Numbered from the stretch's first letter, positions 42,520 through 50,989 are shown. The stretch is 58,980 nucleotides of DNA from Candidatus Scatomonas pullistercoris (GCA_018713515.1 DVOO01000007.1:1-58980), one strand, 5' to 3'. Made by a program: numbers and translations. Notes: a model not told the origin generated them from the sequence alone.

Positions 42520-43579
42520 AAGAGAAAACATGTTAAGAGCATTGAGAAGAGATAACCCGGAGAGCGTTCCCTTTGACTTTGAGTTGTGTCCGTCACAGAT
42601 CGATAATTTTGAGAAGAGGAACGGCACCAGAAATTACCGTGAGTATTTCGATTTTCCCATGCGCTATGTGGAGCTGAATCCCACGAAGCAGCATTACGAT
42701 TACAGCAAGTATTACGAGGGAATCGAGGGAGAGCTGGAGCCTCTGGAGTGGAATCCTGAATGGGGCGTTATGGGACGCAAGGGAACCATCGCTCATTTCC
42801 AGGAAATGATGCATCCCATGCGGAATTTTGAAAGCATCGAGGAGATTGAGGAGTATCCTTTCCCGGACATGACTGCGGATTACCGCTGGGAAGGCCTGAA
42901 GGAAAAGAATCAGGAGCTGATCGCCCAGGGCTACGCCACCGGCGCCTTTATGGAGATGACCATCTTCGAGCTGTGCTGGTACCTGCGCGGAATGGAAAAC
43001 TTTATGATGGATTTCTATGCGGATCCGGAATTTAACGATGCTCTCATGGACAAGATCACGGACATCCGTGTGGAAATGGCCAGGCGCTGGGCCGAGGTGG
43101 GCGTTGATATCCTGATGCTGGGCGATGATGTATCCACCCAGGAGGATATGATGATGTCTCCGGAGCTGTGGGCCAGCACTCTGAAGCCCAGGATGGCAAA
43201 GATCATCCGCGCGGCCAAGGAAGTGAAGCCGGATATTCTGATCTTCTACCACGGCGACGGAAACCTGGAGAAAATCGTTCCGGGGCTGATTGAGATCGGC
43301 GTGGATGTGCTGAACCCGGTTCAGCCGGAATGTGTGGATCCCTTTAAGATGAAGAAGCTTTACGGGGACAAGTTATCCTTCTGGGGCTGTGTGGGCACGC
43401 AGACGACGATGCCCTTCGGCACAAAGGAAGAGATTTTTGATGTATGCAAACGGCTCATCTGTGAGGTGGGGAAGGGAGGTGGACTGCTTCTGGCGCCGAC
43501 ACATACACTTGAGCCGGAGGTACCGTACGAAAATATCGAGGCCTATCTGAAGGCGGTAGAAATGTACGGAAAATATTAA
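42512..43579 (+). CDS. Uroporphyrinogen decarboxylase (URO-D)-family protein, probable methyltransferase-like
   Basis: The 355-residue protein has the URO-D TIM-barrel family features: opening 'MNKRENMLRALRRDNPESVPFDF', 'GDDVSTQEDMMMSPELWASTLKPRM', and 'FYHGDGNLEKIVPGLIEIGVDVLNPVQPEC'. The family includes heme-pathway URO-D and corrinoid methyltransferases (MtaA/MtbA type). Here the MtaA zinc ligands His-x-Cys and a later Cys are replaced by His-x-Asp ('HGD') and 'PTHT'. This argues against a standard thiol-methylating enzyme. The operon lacks heme or corrinoid genes, so a role in the imported compound's metabolism is more likely. Start is after GGAGGAAAG. Confidence 0.8.
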   Translation: MNKRENMLRALRRDNPESVPFDFELCPSQIDNFEKRNGTRNYREYFDFPMRYVELNPTKQHYDYSKYYEGIEGELEPLEWNPEWGVMGRKGTIAHFQEMMHPMRNFESIEEIEEYPFPDMTADYRWEGLKEKNQELIAQGYATGAFMEMTIFELCWYLRGMENFMMDFYADPEFNDALMDKITDIRVEMARRWAEVGVDILMLGDDVSTQEDMMMSPELWASTLKPRMAKIIRAAKEVKPDILIFYHGDGNLEKIVPGLIEIGVDVLNPVQPECVDPFKMKKLYGDKLSFWGCVGTQTTMPFGTKEEIFDVCKRLICEVGKGGGLLLAPTHTLEPEVPYENIEAYLKAVEMYGKY

Positions 43580-43655
43580 GTAACAAATAGAAAACCCGGC
43601 AGCGGGCTGAGGCGGAATCTGTTCTCTGCCGGGGGGATTTTCAAGGAGGGAAAGA

Positions 43656-45164
43656 ATGGGCAGTGTATTGGAATTTCAGAATATTACCAAATACTTTCCT
43701 GGCGTGAAGGCCCTGGACAACATCAGCTTTAAGGCATACGGCGGTGAAGTCCTGGCATTCCTGGGAGAGAACGGTGCAGGAAAATCCACTTTGCTGAAAG
43801 TTCTGAACGGCGATTACCAGCCGAACAGCGGCAAATATCTGCTGGATGGAGAAGAAAAGCATTTCCGCTCACCGCATGAGGCCATTGAGGCAGGAATCAG
43901 CGTAATCTATCAGGAACGCCAGATTCTGCTGGAACTCTCTGTGGCGGAGAACATTTACCTGGGAAGGATGCCCGCGAACAAGTTCGGCGTCATCAATACC
44001 AGGAAGGCAAACGAGATGGCTCAGAAGATCATTGAGGATTTCGGACTTCCGATCCAGGCCACCACAAAGGTAAAGGACCTGAATGTGGCGTATCAGCAGA
44101 TGGTAGAGATCATGAAGGCTTACAGCCGTGAAAATCTGAAGGTTATCTGTTTCGACGAGCCCACGGCCAGCTTAAGCGACGCGGAGATCGATGTGCTGTT
44201 TCAGATCATTGAAAAGCTGAAGGCAGAGGGGAAGATCATCCTTTACGTATCCCATCGTATGAACGAGATCCAGAGGATCACCGATAAGGTTGCCATCTTC
44301 AAGGATGGATGCTACATAGACACCTTTGCCACCAAGGAAACGGAAGAGCAGACGCTGGTGCGCAAGATGGTCGGCCGCGATCTGGGCGATGTGTACAGCA
44401 GCCTGGACCGCGACAAAGAAATCGGCGATGTGCTTCTGGAGGTCAAGAATGTTTCCTCCGATTATGTAAAACCGGTATCCTTCACCCTGAGAAAGGGCGA
44501 GGTTCTGGGATTTTCCGGACTGGTAGGCGCTGGCCGTACCGAAGTGATGCGCGCGATCCTGGGCGCGGATCCCATGCGGTCCGGTGAGGTCTATCTGGAA
44601 GGCAAAAAAATCGTCAACCACTCCCCGAAGCAGGCCATGGAGAACGGAATCGTCATGGTTCCGGAGGACAGGAAGCTGCAGGGACTTATTTCAAACTTAA
44701 GTGTATCAGGAAATATCAATATTTCACTGCTGGGGCAGAATTCCAATAAACTGGGCATCATCAGCAGCAAAAAGGAAAAAGAACGTGCAGTGGAGGGCAT
44801 CCGGGACTTTAATATCAAGACTCCCTCGCCGGACAAAAAGATCCTGGAGCTTTCCGGCGGTAACCAGCAGAAATGTATTGTTGCCCGCTGGATTGCCACT
44901 CACCCCAAGGTGCTGATCCTGGACGAGCCCACAAAAGGTATCGATGTGGGAGCCAAGTCCGAGTTTTACCAGATGATCTGTAATTTCGCAAAACAGGGTC
45001 TCGGCGTGATCCTGATTTCCTCCGAACTTCCGGAGGTAATCGGACTGTCAGACCGGATCATTGTTATGAGAAATCTGCGGGTTTCCGGTGAAGTGTCTCA
45101 TGAGGATGCTACTGAAGAAAAATTATTAAGTTTGGGAATGTTAGGGGAGGAAGCAGATGAATAA
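43656..45164 (+). CDS. Sugar ABC transporter ATP-binding protein (RbsA/MglA type)
   Basis: The 502-residue protein contains two ATPase domains, the hallmark of CUT2 sugar importers. Domain 1 has 'GENGAGKST', 'VAYQQMVEI' and 'CFDEPTASLSDAE'. Domain 2 has 'GLVGAGRTE', 'LSGGNQQKCIVARW' and 'LILDEPTKGIDVG'. The second Walker A is degenerate (GAGRTE), as usual in RbsA/MglA, so one site is probably regulatory. A ribosome binding site, CAAGGAGGG, precedes the start. The next gene overlaps by 8 bp. Confidence 0.95.
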   Translation: MGSVLEFQNITKYFPGVKALDNISFKAYGGEVLAFLGENGAGKSTLLKVLNGDYQPNSGKYLLDGEEKHFRSPHEAIEAGISVIYQERQILLELSVAENIYLGRMPANKFGVINTRKANEMAQKIIEDFGLPIQATTKVKDLNVAYQQMVEIMKAYSRENLKVICFDEPTASLSDAEIDVLFQIIEKLKAEGKIILYVSHRMNEIQRITDKVAIFKDGCYIDTFATKETEEQTLVRKMVGRDLGDVYSSLDRDKEIGDVLLEVKNVSSDYVKPVSFTLRKGEVLGFSGLVGAGRTEVMRAILGADPMRSGEVYLEGKKIVNHSPKQAMENGIVMVPEDRKLQGLISNLSVSGNINISLLGQNSNKLGIISSKKEKERAVEGIRDFNIKTPSPDKKILELSGGNQQKCIVARWIATHPKVLILDEPTKGIDVGAKSEFYQMICNFAKQGLGVILISSELPEVIGLSDRIIVMRNLRVSGEVSHEDATEEKLLSLGMLGEEADE

Positions 45165-46167
45165 GAAAGAAAGTAAAGCAAAACAGATAATTTCCTATAT
45201 CGGCGGCGATAAGCTGGTCCTGATTTTTGCGATTATCGCAGTATTTATATTGTTTACCGTGCTCAATAAAAACTACATGAGCATAGCAAATATTACCAGT
45301 ATCCTGCAGGCAATTTCTCTGGTCGGCATGGTAGCAATCGGACATACGTACCTGATCATTGCAGCCCAGAACGACCTGTCTCCCGGTTCTCTGGCAGCTT
45401 TTTCCGGCGTTCTGCTGGCCCTGCTGCTGAGCTGGGGCGTACCGGCTGTACCGGCTGTGCTCCTGACTCTGCTGGGCGGTGTTGTAGTAGGTCTTTTTAA
45501 CTCCTGGATGGTTACCAAGATTAAACTGGAAGCATTTATCGCCACCCTGGTTACGCAGTCTATCGTCCGTGGTCTGGCCTACATCATCGTAGGCGGCAAG
45601 CCGCTGTCCATCAGCCATCCGGCCTTCATAGCCATCGGAAAGGCAAGATTCCTGGAGATTCCGGTTTCTGTTTGGGTCATGCTGATCTGTATGGTAGTAT
45701 TCGGATTTATTCTTGCCAAGACCCGTTTCGGCCGTAGCGTCTATGCCATCGGAGGCAGCACGGAGGCAGCCAGACTGGCCGGTTTGAATCCTACCAAGAT
45801 TATTACTCTCTGCTTTATCCTGATCGGCGTCCTGACTTCTCTGGGCGGCATCATCTTTGCCTGCCGTATGAATGCCGGACAGCCGGCCGCCAATGTCAAC
45901 CTGGAATTTGATGCCATCACTGCTGTTATCCTGGGCGGAGTATCCTTCACCGGCGGTGTTGGAAACATGTTCGGAACCTTCCTGGGCGTTGTGCTGATCC
46001 AGTCCTTTAATACAGGACTGACCATGGTCAATGTCAATACCTTCTGGCAGAATCTGGCCAAGGGTGCTCTGCTTCTGTTTGCTTTGACTTCCGACTATAT
46101 CCGTAAGGAGAGAAGAGCAAAAGCACTTGTGGAAGCCAGCATGAAGGCGGCAGAGGAAAACAAATAA
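45157..46167 (+). CDS. Sugar ABC transporter permease (RbsC type)
   Basis: The 336-residue membrane protein has about ten hydrophobic helices and the CUT2 permease motifs 'GHTYLIIAAQNDLSPGSLAAFSGVLLALLL' and 'VYAIGGSTEAARLAGLNPTKI' with 'AVILGGVSFTGGVGNMFGTFLG'. It forms a homodimer pore with the upstream double ATPase. Its start overlaps that gene by 8 bp, so translation is coupled. Substrate cannot be read from the permease. Confidence 0.94.
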   Translation: MNKKESKAKQIISYIGGDKLVLIFAIIAVFILFTVLNKNYMSIANITSILQAISLVGMVAIGHTYLIIAAQNDLSPGSLAAFSGVLLALLLSWGVPAVPAVLLTLLGGVVVGLFNSWMVTKIKLEAFIATLVTQSIVRGLAYIIVGGKPLSISHPAFIAIGKARFLEIPVSVWVMLICMVVFGFILAKTRFGRSVYAIGGSTEAARLAGLNPTKIITLCFILIGVLTSLGGIIFACRMNAGQPAANVNLEFDAITAVILGGVSFTGGVGNMFGTFLGVVLIQSFNTGLTMVNVNTFWQNLAKGALLLFALTSDYIRKERRAKALVEASMKAAEENK

Positions 46168-46232
46168 TTTTGTACACAGATGTGCAGGGCACATTTGTAG
46201 AATATTATTTCATCCAAAAAGGAGGAAAAAAA

Positions 46233-47327
46233 ATGAAGAAGAAAGTAGTAGCAGCAATCCTTGTAGCGGCAATGGGAACCAGCATGCTGGCAGGCTGCGG
46301 CAGCAGCAGCTCCGACAGCGCAAACAGCGGATCTTCCGCAGGAACTACCAGCGAGAGCGGAACCAGCGGAGATTCTTCCGCAGACTCCACCAGCGGAGAC
46401 AGCGGCGCGGCAGCGGACGGCGACCTGCTTGTTTACGGTATTTACAAATCCGGCGACCAGGCATGGTTCATCAACGAGGGCGCAGCGGCACAGGCAAGAG
46501 TTGAGGAGCTTGGCGGAACCTTCACCTATGTAGACGCCAAGATGAATCCGGAAGAGTTCCTGAAGGCTGTCGACAATGCCATCGCCAACGAGGCAGACGG
46601 AATTGTGGCCTGCGTGCCGGATCAGACCATGTCCCAGGCTGTTGTTGACAAGTGCGAGGAGGCTGGAATCCCCATCGTGGCAGCCGATGACGCTCTGGAA
46701 GTAAACGGCGAGAAGCTGGCTCCCTGGGTAGGAATCGATGGATACAACATCGGCGCTGCCAACGGCGAGTGGCTGGCCAACTACATGACCGAGAACAATC
46801 TGGTTACAGATCCCGAGATGGGCGTTCTGATCATGACCATGGATACGGTTACCAGCTGTGTTCCCCGTGCAGAGGGAGAGATCGACAAGCTGACCGAGAT
46901 GCTGCCGGATCTGGATGAGAGCAAGATCTACCGCGCAGACTACGACGGAACTACAGATAAGGGCAACACTGCCGCCGCAGCTGTAATTACTGCTCATCCG
47001 GAAATCACCAAATGGATGGTAACCGGTGCCAACGAGGAAGGATGTATCGGAGCTGTCCGTGCACTGGAGAGCGCCGGCCTGGATGCCGATGCCTGTGTAG
47101 TAGGACTGGGCGCTTACATGGCCAAGGACGAGTGGAATGACAAGGGCGCTGACGGCACCTGCATGAAGGCTTCCGCATACTTCTCTGAGACTCAGGTAGG
47201 CGAGGGATCCATCGATGTCCTGATGCAGCTGATCAACGGCGAGGAGCCCACCATGGAGACCGCTGTACCGGCAACTGTAGTAACCCCCGAGACCTACAAA
47301 GAGGTTATGGGAGCAGCTGCTGAATAA
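46233..47327 (+). CDS. Sugar-binding lipoprotein of the ABC importer (AraF/RbsB-like)
   Basis: The 364-residue protein starts with a lipoprotein signal, 'MKKKVVAAILVAAMGTSMLAGC', with the acylated Cys at 22, then a Ser/Gly-rich linker. The periplasmic-binding fold is of the sugar-binding type; the best resemblance by eye is the L-arabinose-binding group ('AHPEITKWMVTGANEEGCIGAVRALES'). Substrate is not settled. GGAGG lies 7 nt before the ATG at 46233; the upstream frame start is not used. It is the last gene of the operon, followed by a GC-rich hairpin. Confidence 0.92.
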   Translation: MKKKVVAAILVAAMGTSMLAGCGSSSSDSANSGSSAGTTSESGTSGDSSADSTSGDSGAAADGDLLVYGIYKSGDQAWFINEGAAAQARVEELGGTFTYVDAKMNPEEFLKAVDNAIANEADGIVACVPDQTMSQAVVDKCEEAGIPIVAADDALEVNGEKLAPWVGIDGYNIGAANGEWLANYMTENNLVTDPEMGVLIMTMDTVTSCVPRAEGEIDKLTEMLPDLDESKIYRADYDGTTDKGNTAAAAVITAHPEITKWMVTGANEEGCIGAVRALESAGLDADACVVGLGAYMAKDEWNDKGADGTCMKASAYFSETQVGEGSIDVLMQLINGEEPTMETAVPATVVTPETYKEVMGAAAE

Positions 47328-47363
47328 TTAAAATGGTTGTTATTCAATAACAATATAATGCCC

Positions 47364-47411
47364 AAAGGGCGCTTCCATCTGTGGAGACACAGGAGGGGGC
47401 GCCCCCTCTTT
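47364..47411 (+). terminator. GC-rich terminator-like structure after the sugar operon
   Basis: AGGGCGCTTCC can pair with GGAGGGGGCGCCC, and the 3' part contains the palindrome GAGGGGGCGCCCCCTC followed by TTTATG. The structure is probably a terminator, though the T-run is short. Confidence 0.5.
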
Positions 47412-47450
47412 ATGTAAGGGTTACTATCTAGGATGACCGGGCCGCATAAG

Positions 47451-47729
47451 ATGAATACACCGACATTGAAAACAGAACGCTTGATTTTAAGGAAGTTTAC
47501 AGAGCAGGATATGGAAGCCCTCTTCCTTATTTTGAGAGATGAAGAAGTGAATCAGTTTCTGCCCTGGTATCCGTCAAAAGATTTAGAAGAAACAAGGAAA
47601 TTTTATGAGGAACGATACGTTTTAAAGTATGCACAGCCACAAGGATATGCTTATGCAATTTGTCTGAAAGAAGATGATTTTCCCATTGGTTACATCCATT
47701 TATTGAGGACTTATAAGTTAAATCGGTAA
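47451..47729 (+). pseudogene. GNAT N-acetyltransferase, N-terminal remnant
   Basis: The frame encodes the first 90 or so residues of a RimJ/RimL-type GNAT enzyme: 'LKTERLILRKFTEQDMEALF', 'RDEEVNQFLPWYP', 'DDFPIGYIHL'. It then stops after an unrelated 'LRTYKLNR'. A complete member is about 170-180 residues, and the acetyl-CoA-binding (R/Q)xxGx(G/A) strand is missing. The break is followed by DNA with an element-type motif (47816-47833), so an insertion or deletion truncated it. It is not expected to be active. Confidence 0.8.
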
Positions 47730-47772
47730 CTACCTATTTATCGAACAGACAAGATTTTACACAAAGGTAATT

Positions 47773-47796
47773 CCGCCAGCCGGAACCGGCTGGCGG
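47773..47796. repeat. Perfect GC-rich inverted repeat downstream of the GNAT remnant
   Basis: CCGCCAGCCGG, AA, CCGGCTGGCGG: perfect 11-bp arms with a 2-nt centre in an otherwise AT-rich stretch. No T-run follows on either strand, so it is not a standard terminator. It may be a scar of a mobile element end. Confidence 0.5.
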
Positions 47797-47866
47797 CGTA
47801 CCAATATCGTTGTGAAGCCCGTGAAATCAAGGGAAATCGGAACTTCACAATTTTTTCACAAAAGAA

Positions 47867-47893
47867 TTAGCACTCAATACTTGACAGTGCTAA
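47867..47893 (+). promoter_or_regulatory. CIRCE element (HrcA operator)
   Basis: TTAGCACTC, nine bases, then CAGTGCTAA. The consensus right arm is GAGTGCTAA, so there is one mismatch. CIRCE is bound by the HrcA heat-shock repressor, whose gene is not in this window. The element overlaps the -35 box of the small heat-shock gene, a position that blocks polymerase. Confidence 0.85.
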
Positions 47894-47909
47894 CAATAAG
47901 TGTTATAGT
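47881..47909 (+). promoter_or_regulatory. Promoter of the small heat-shock gene
   Basis: TTGACA (47881-47886), a 17-bp spacer and TATAGT (47904-47909). The -35 lies inside the CIRCE spacer and right arm. Confidence 0.8.
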
Positions 47910-47999
47910 ACAAATAGAACGAAGGGAAGAAAAGAAAAAGAATTCCTGGAGTCATAAAAAAGCAGATAAACACTTAGATAGAGAATGGAGGAATGACCT

Positions 48000-48434
48000 A
48001 TGTTGATGCCCAGTATTTTTGGAGAAAACCTGTTTGATGATTTTATGTTCCGGCCCTGGAGGAGCGATTTCTTCTCAGGCGCACAGACAGCGAAGAATGT
48101 AATGAATACAGATGTCAGAGAAAAGGATGATTCCTATGAGCTGGATATTGAGCTTCCCGGCTATAAGAAGGAGGATGTCAGTGCGAAGCTGGAGAATGGC
48201 TATCTGACCATCCAGGCCGTTAAGAAAGCGGAAGACGGAGAAAAGGATCAGAAGGGCAGCTACATCCGCAGAGAGAGGTATGCGGGAACCTGCAGCAGAA
48301 GCTTTTATGTGGGCGAGGATGTGCAGCAGGAAGATATCCATGCGAAGTTTGAGGACGGCATCTTAAAATTGACTGTTCCGAAAGTGGATCAGAAAAAGGT
48401 AGAGGAAAAGAAATATATTTCCATTGAGGGATAA
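48000..48434 (+). CDS. Hsp20/alpha-crystallin small heat-shock protein
   Basis: The 144-residue chaperone has a short N-terminal arm ('PSIFGENLFDDFMFRPW'), the alpha-crystallin domain (about 40-135) with 'DSYELDIELPGYKKEDVSAKLENGYLTIQA' and the conserved 'GILKLTVPK' (I/V-x-I/V-like) strand. It holds unfolding proteins in the cytoplasm. A CIRCE element at its promoter predicts HrcA control, while many other sHsp genes use different regulators. GGAGG lies about 9 nt before the start; an in-frame ATG two codons later is also possible. Confidence 0.94.
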   Translation: MLMPSIFGENLFDDFMFRPWRSDFFSGAQTAKNVMNTDVREKDDSYELDIELPGYKKEDVSAKLENGYLTIQAVKKAEDGEKDQKGSYIRRERYAGTCSRSFYVGEDVQQEDIHAKFEDGILKLTVPKVDQKKVEEKKYISIEG

Positions 48435-48473
48435 TTCCCAAACAGCGGTTTCAGAAACCGTTTCTATATTGGG

Positions 48474-48505
48474 CCCCGGTCCGGCGAAAGCCGGCCGGGG
48501 TTTTT
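48474..48505 (+). terminator. Intrinsic terminator of the small heat-shock gene
   Basis: CCCCGGTCCGGC, a GAAA tetraloop and GCCGGCCGGGG form a GC stem with one bulge, followed by TTTTT. Confidence 0.88.
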
Positions 48506-48659
48506 GGTTTTAACTAAAAAAACATAGCGCAATGAAAAGGGCTGTATTATAATGGTACAAGGGTCTGAACGCCCTGCAGTTCAGAGAAAGAGACGGGGTT
48601 CGGAAGGCGCGGAGAACCGGCGCCTGTGGTTAATTAAGAGAGAAGGAGAGGTTTTTGTT

Positions 48660-49208
48660 ATGCAGAAAGAGGAAATGGAAAGCCTGGCCAGGGAAGCGGG
48701 ATTTACCAATACTGCTGTAATCCCGGCGGATCAGCTTGTCTTTGACCCATCGCTGCGGAAGTACTGCGAAGACAATCTCTGCGGAAATTACGGGAAGAAT
48801 TATTCCTGTCCGCCGGAATGCGGTACGCCGGAGGAGATGAAGGCGAGAACAGAGCAGTACCGGCTGGCCTGGATTTTTCAGACCATTGCCGAGGCGGACT
48901 GGAAGGATGCGGCGGCTCTGAAGGCTGTCCGGGACGGCCACAATGCCAGAAGCCGGCGGCTGATCGGAGAACTGAGAAAAAGAGGGGAGGAAGGCCTGGC
49001 CATGCTGGCCGGCCCCTGCAGCGCCTGCGAGGTCTGCGCCAGCGCCGGGGGCAGCCCCTGCAATTTCCCGGAAGAACAGGTTTCCTGCATCTCCGCCTAC
49101 TGCATGAGCGCGGAGAAAATGGCGGATACGGCCGGAATTCCCTACTGGTGCGGGGAGGGAAGAGTGGCTTTTTTCAGCCTCTATTTAATGGAAAGAAAGG
49201 AAGGATAA
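48660..49208 (+). CDS. DUF2284 predicted metal-binding protein
   Basis: The 182-residue cysteine-rich protein matches DUF2284. Cysteines occur as 'YCEDNLCGNYGKNYSCPPECG' near 32-52 and 'GPCSACEVCASAGGSPC' near 115-132, with two further ones in 'SCISAYCMS'. These could bind an iron-sulfur cluster or metal. Function is unknown. The start at 48660 follows GAAGGAGAGG; an earlier in-frame ATG at 48552 lacks a site and would add a low-quality 36-residue lead. It is 12 bp before the MFS/spermidine synthase-type gene. Confidence 0.85.
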   Translation: MQKEEMESLAREAGFTNTAVIPADQLVFDPSLRKYCEDNLCGNYGKNYSCPPECGTPEEMKARTEQYRLAWIFQTIAEADWKDAAALKAVRDGHNARSRRLIGELRKRGEEGLAMLAGPCSACEVCASAGGSPCNFPEEQVSCISAYCMSAEKMADTAGIPYWCGEGRVAFFSLYLMERKEG

Positions 49209-49220
49209 CAGACAGAAGAT

Positions 49221-50789
49221 ATGGAGTCAAAATTACTGAGTAAAAAATACTTTCTGTATGCTACGGAGTTTTTTTCCGGCATGTCTGTCATGGCCGTGGA
49301 GCTGGGAGCCAGCCGCCTGATGGCGCCGTATTTCAGCTCTTCCCAGATTGTCTGGACGGTGATTATCGGGGTGATTATGATTGCCATGGCAATCGGAAAT
49401 GTGTGGGGCGGCCGCTCCGCGGACAAGCATAGGAATCCGGGAAAGCTTTACGGAAGGATTCTGGTGGCGGCTATCTGGATCGCTCTGATTCCCTTCGTGG
49501 GCCGCTATCTGATCGCGGGGATTTCTCTGCTGCTGGCAACCTTCGTAAACCATAATTTTCTGGTGTGGGCGGCATTTGTCACCTGCCTGGTAATTTTCGC
49601 TTTCCCCTGTGTGCTGCTGGGAACGGTAACCCCTTCCCTGGTGAAGTATACCATGCACAATCTGGACAGCAATGGAAAGACCATGGGAGAACTGGGCGCC
49701 CTGAATACCATCGGCAGTATCATTGGAACCTTTCTTCCCACGTTTGTGACCATTCCCGCGGTGGGAACCGCAGCCACATTCCTGATCTTTTCCGGGGTTC
49801 TGGGCGTGATCGCGATTCTGTATTTTATTTCTGTAAAGCAGAAGCGGATTCTCTGCGGGGTTCTGGCGGCGGTGCTGGTGGCGCTGGGCTGCCTGACGCC
49901 GCGTTTCAGTTTCGCTTTCTGGGAGAGGGAGCAGCTGACAATGGAGGATGAGTCTATCTATAACTACCTGCAGGTGCGGGACACGGATGAGAGCACCATT
50001 CTGTCTACCAACGTTCTGTTCGGTGTTCAGTCCATCAAAATGAAGCAGGAGGGACTGACAGGCCTGTACTATGATTATGCTCTGGCAGCTCCGGTAATGG
50101 CCGGCCTGAATGAGAAAGAAGACAGCCGGGTCATGATTCTCGGACTGGGTTCCGGAACCTTTGCCACATACTGTGAGGAATATTTTCCGCAGACGAAGAT
50201 TCAGGGAGCGGAGATTGATGAGAAGATCGTCAATATCGCCAGGGATTACTTTGAACTGCCCTCCAGTGTGGAGGTGGCCGTGGAGGACGGCCGCGCCTAT
50301 CTGTCCGCCTCGGAGGAACAGTACGATGTGATCATGGTGGATGCCTACCAGGATATTACCATACCCTTTCAGATGTCTTCGGTGGAATTTTTTACAGAGG
50401 TCAGCAATCATCTGAAAGAGGACGGTGTCATGGTGGTGAACATGAATATGCGTTCCAGCGCCGAGGATTCCATCAACGATTATCTCTGCGATACCATAGA
50501 TGCGGTATTCAGGCACGTTTACCGGGTGCCGGTGGAGGGCAGCACGAACATGGAGGTGTATGCCACCAATTCCGATACGCTGCCGGAGGATTTTGACAGC
50601 CACCGGCAGGCGCTGGAACCGGGAGACCTGAAGGATATGATGGAAGTGGTTGCGGAGAATATGACGGAATATCAGGGGCAGGACAGAATCCTGACGGACG
50701 ACAAGGCGCCGGTGGAGCTTCTTGGCATGCGGGTGCTGGATGAGATCATACAGGACGAGCTGGATTACTACCGGGATCTGTATCTTTAA
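49221..50789 (+). CDS. Fused MFS-type membrane domain and spermidine-synthase-like protein
   Basis: The 522-residue protein joins about seven N-terminal transmembrane helices (about 10-225, with 'VMAVELGASRLMAPYFSSSQIVWT' and 'LGTVTPSLVKYT') to a C-terminal spermidine-synthase-like methyltransferase fold (about 255-500). The second half has 'VMILGLGSGTFATYC' (SAM-type glycine loop) and 'DVIMVDAYQDITIPFQM'. The gatekeeper Asp pair typical of true aminopropyltransferases is only partly visible, so the reaction is uncertain. It is probably cotranscribed with the DUF2284 gene. Confidence 0.9.
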   Translation: MESKLLSKKYFLYATEFFSGMSVMAVELGASRLMAPYFSSSQIVWTVIIGVIMIAMAIGNVWGGRSADKHRNPGKLYGRILVAAIWIALIPFVGRYLIAGISLLLATFVNHNFLVWAAFVTCLVIFAFPCVLLGTVTPSLVKYTMHNLDSNGKTMGELGALNTIGSIIGTFLPTFVTIPAVGTAATFLIFSGVLGVIAILYFISVKQKRILCGVLAAVLVALGCLTPRFSFAFWEREQLTMEDESIYNYLQVRDTDESTILSTNVLFGVQSIKMKQEGLTGLYYDYALAAPVMAGLNEKEDSRVMILGLGSGTFATYCEEYFPQTKIQGAEIDEKIVNIARDYFELPSSVEVAVEDGRAYLSASEEQYDVIMVDAYQDITIPFQMSSVEFFTEVSNHLKEDGVMVVNMNMRSSAEDSINDYLCDTIDAVFRHVYRVPVEGSTNMEVYATNSDTLPEDFDSHRQALEPGDLKDMMEVVAENMTEYQGQDRILTDDKAPVELLGMRVLDEIIQDELDYYRDLYL

Positions 50790-50795
50790 AACAGG

Positions 50796-50902
50796 AAAAA
50801 CTCTATGTGGATGTGATGGATAGGAACTTTTTTATGCAGATCCGGTTATTTGCCCCGTCTGCTTCAGAGGGACCCTGTCAGAACCATTTGCATAGAGTTT
50901 TT
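50796..50902 (+). other. 107-nt structured intergenic segment closed by a 12-bp inverted repeat
   Basis: AAAAACTCTATG (50796-50807) pairs exactly with CATAGAGTTTTT (50891-50902), which ends in T6. The interior can form a hairpin with arms GCAGATCCGG and CCGTCTGC and a small AGG-GAC-CCT stem, so the whole resembles a multi-stem RNA closed by a terminator stem. It lies 7 bp after the upstream stop codon. It is upstream of, not within, the predicted transcript of the next operon. No known riboswitch family was recognised. Confidence 0.45.
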
Positions 50903-50960
50903 TATAATTTTCTTTATAAATGTACGGGATAAAATACAGAAAAATATCCCCCCCGGTGGC

Positions 50961-50989
50961 TTGTGCGAAGCCGTTCGGACCGATATAGT
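50961..50989 (+). promoter_or_regulatory. Predicted promoter of the hydrolase-methyltransferase gene
   Basis: TTGTGC (50961-50966), a 17-bp spacer and TATAGT (50984-50989) lie about 90 bp before the start at 51082. Confidence 0.5.

Noticed and set aside
50796-50902. Known nickel/cobalt (NiCo) riboswitch
   Set aside because: The position near metal genes was tempting, but the conserved junction bases of that class were not found and the predicted operon promoter lies downstream of it.
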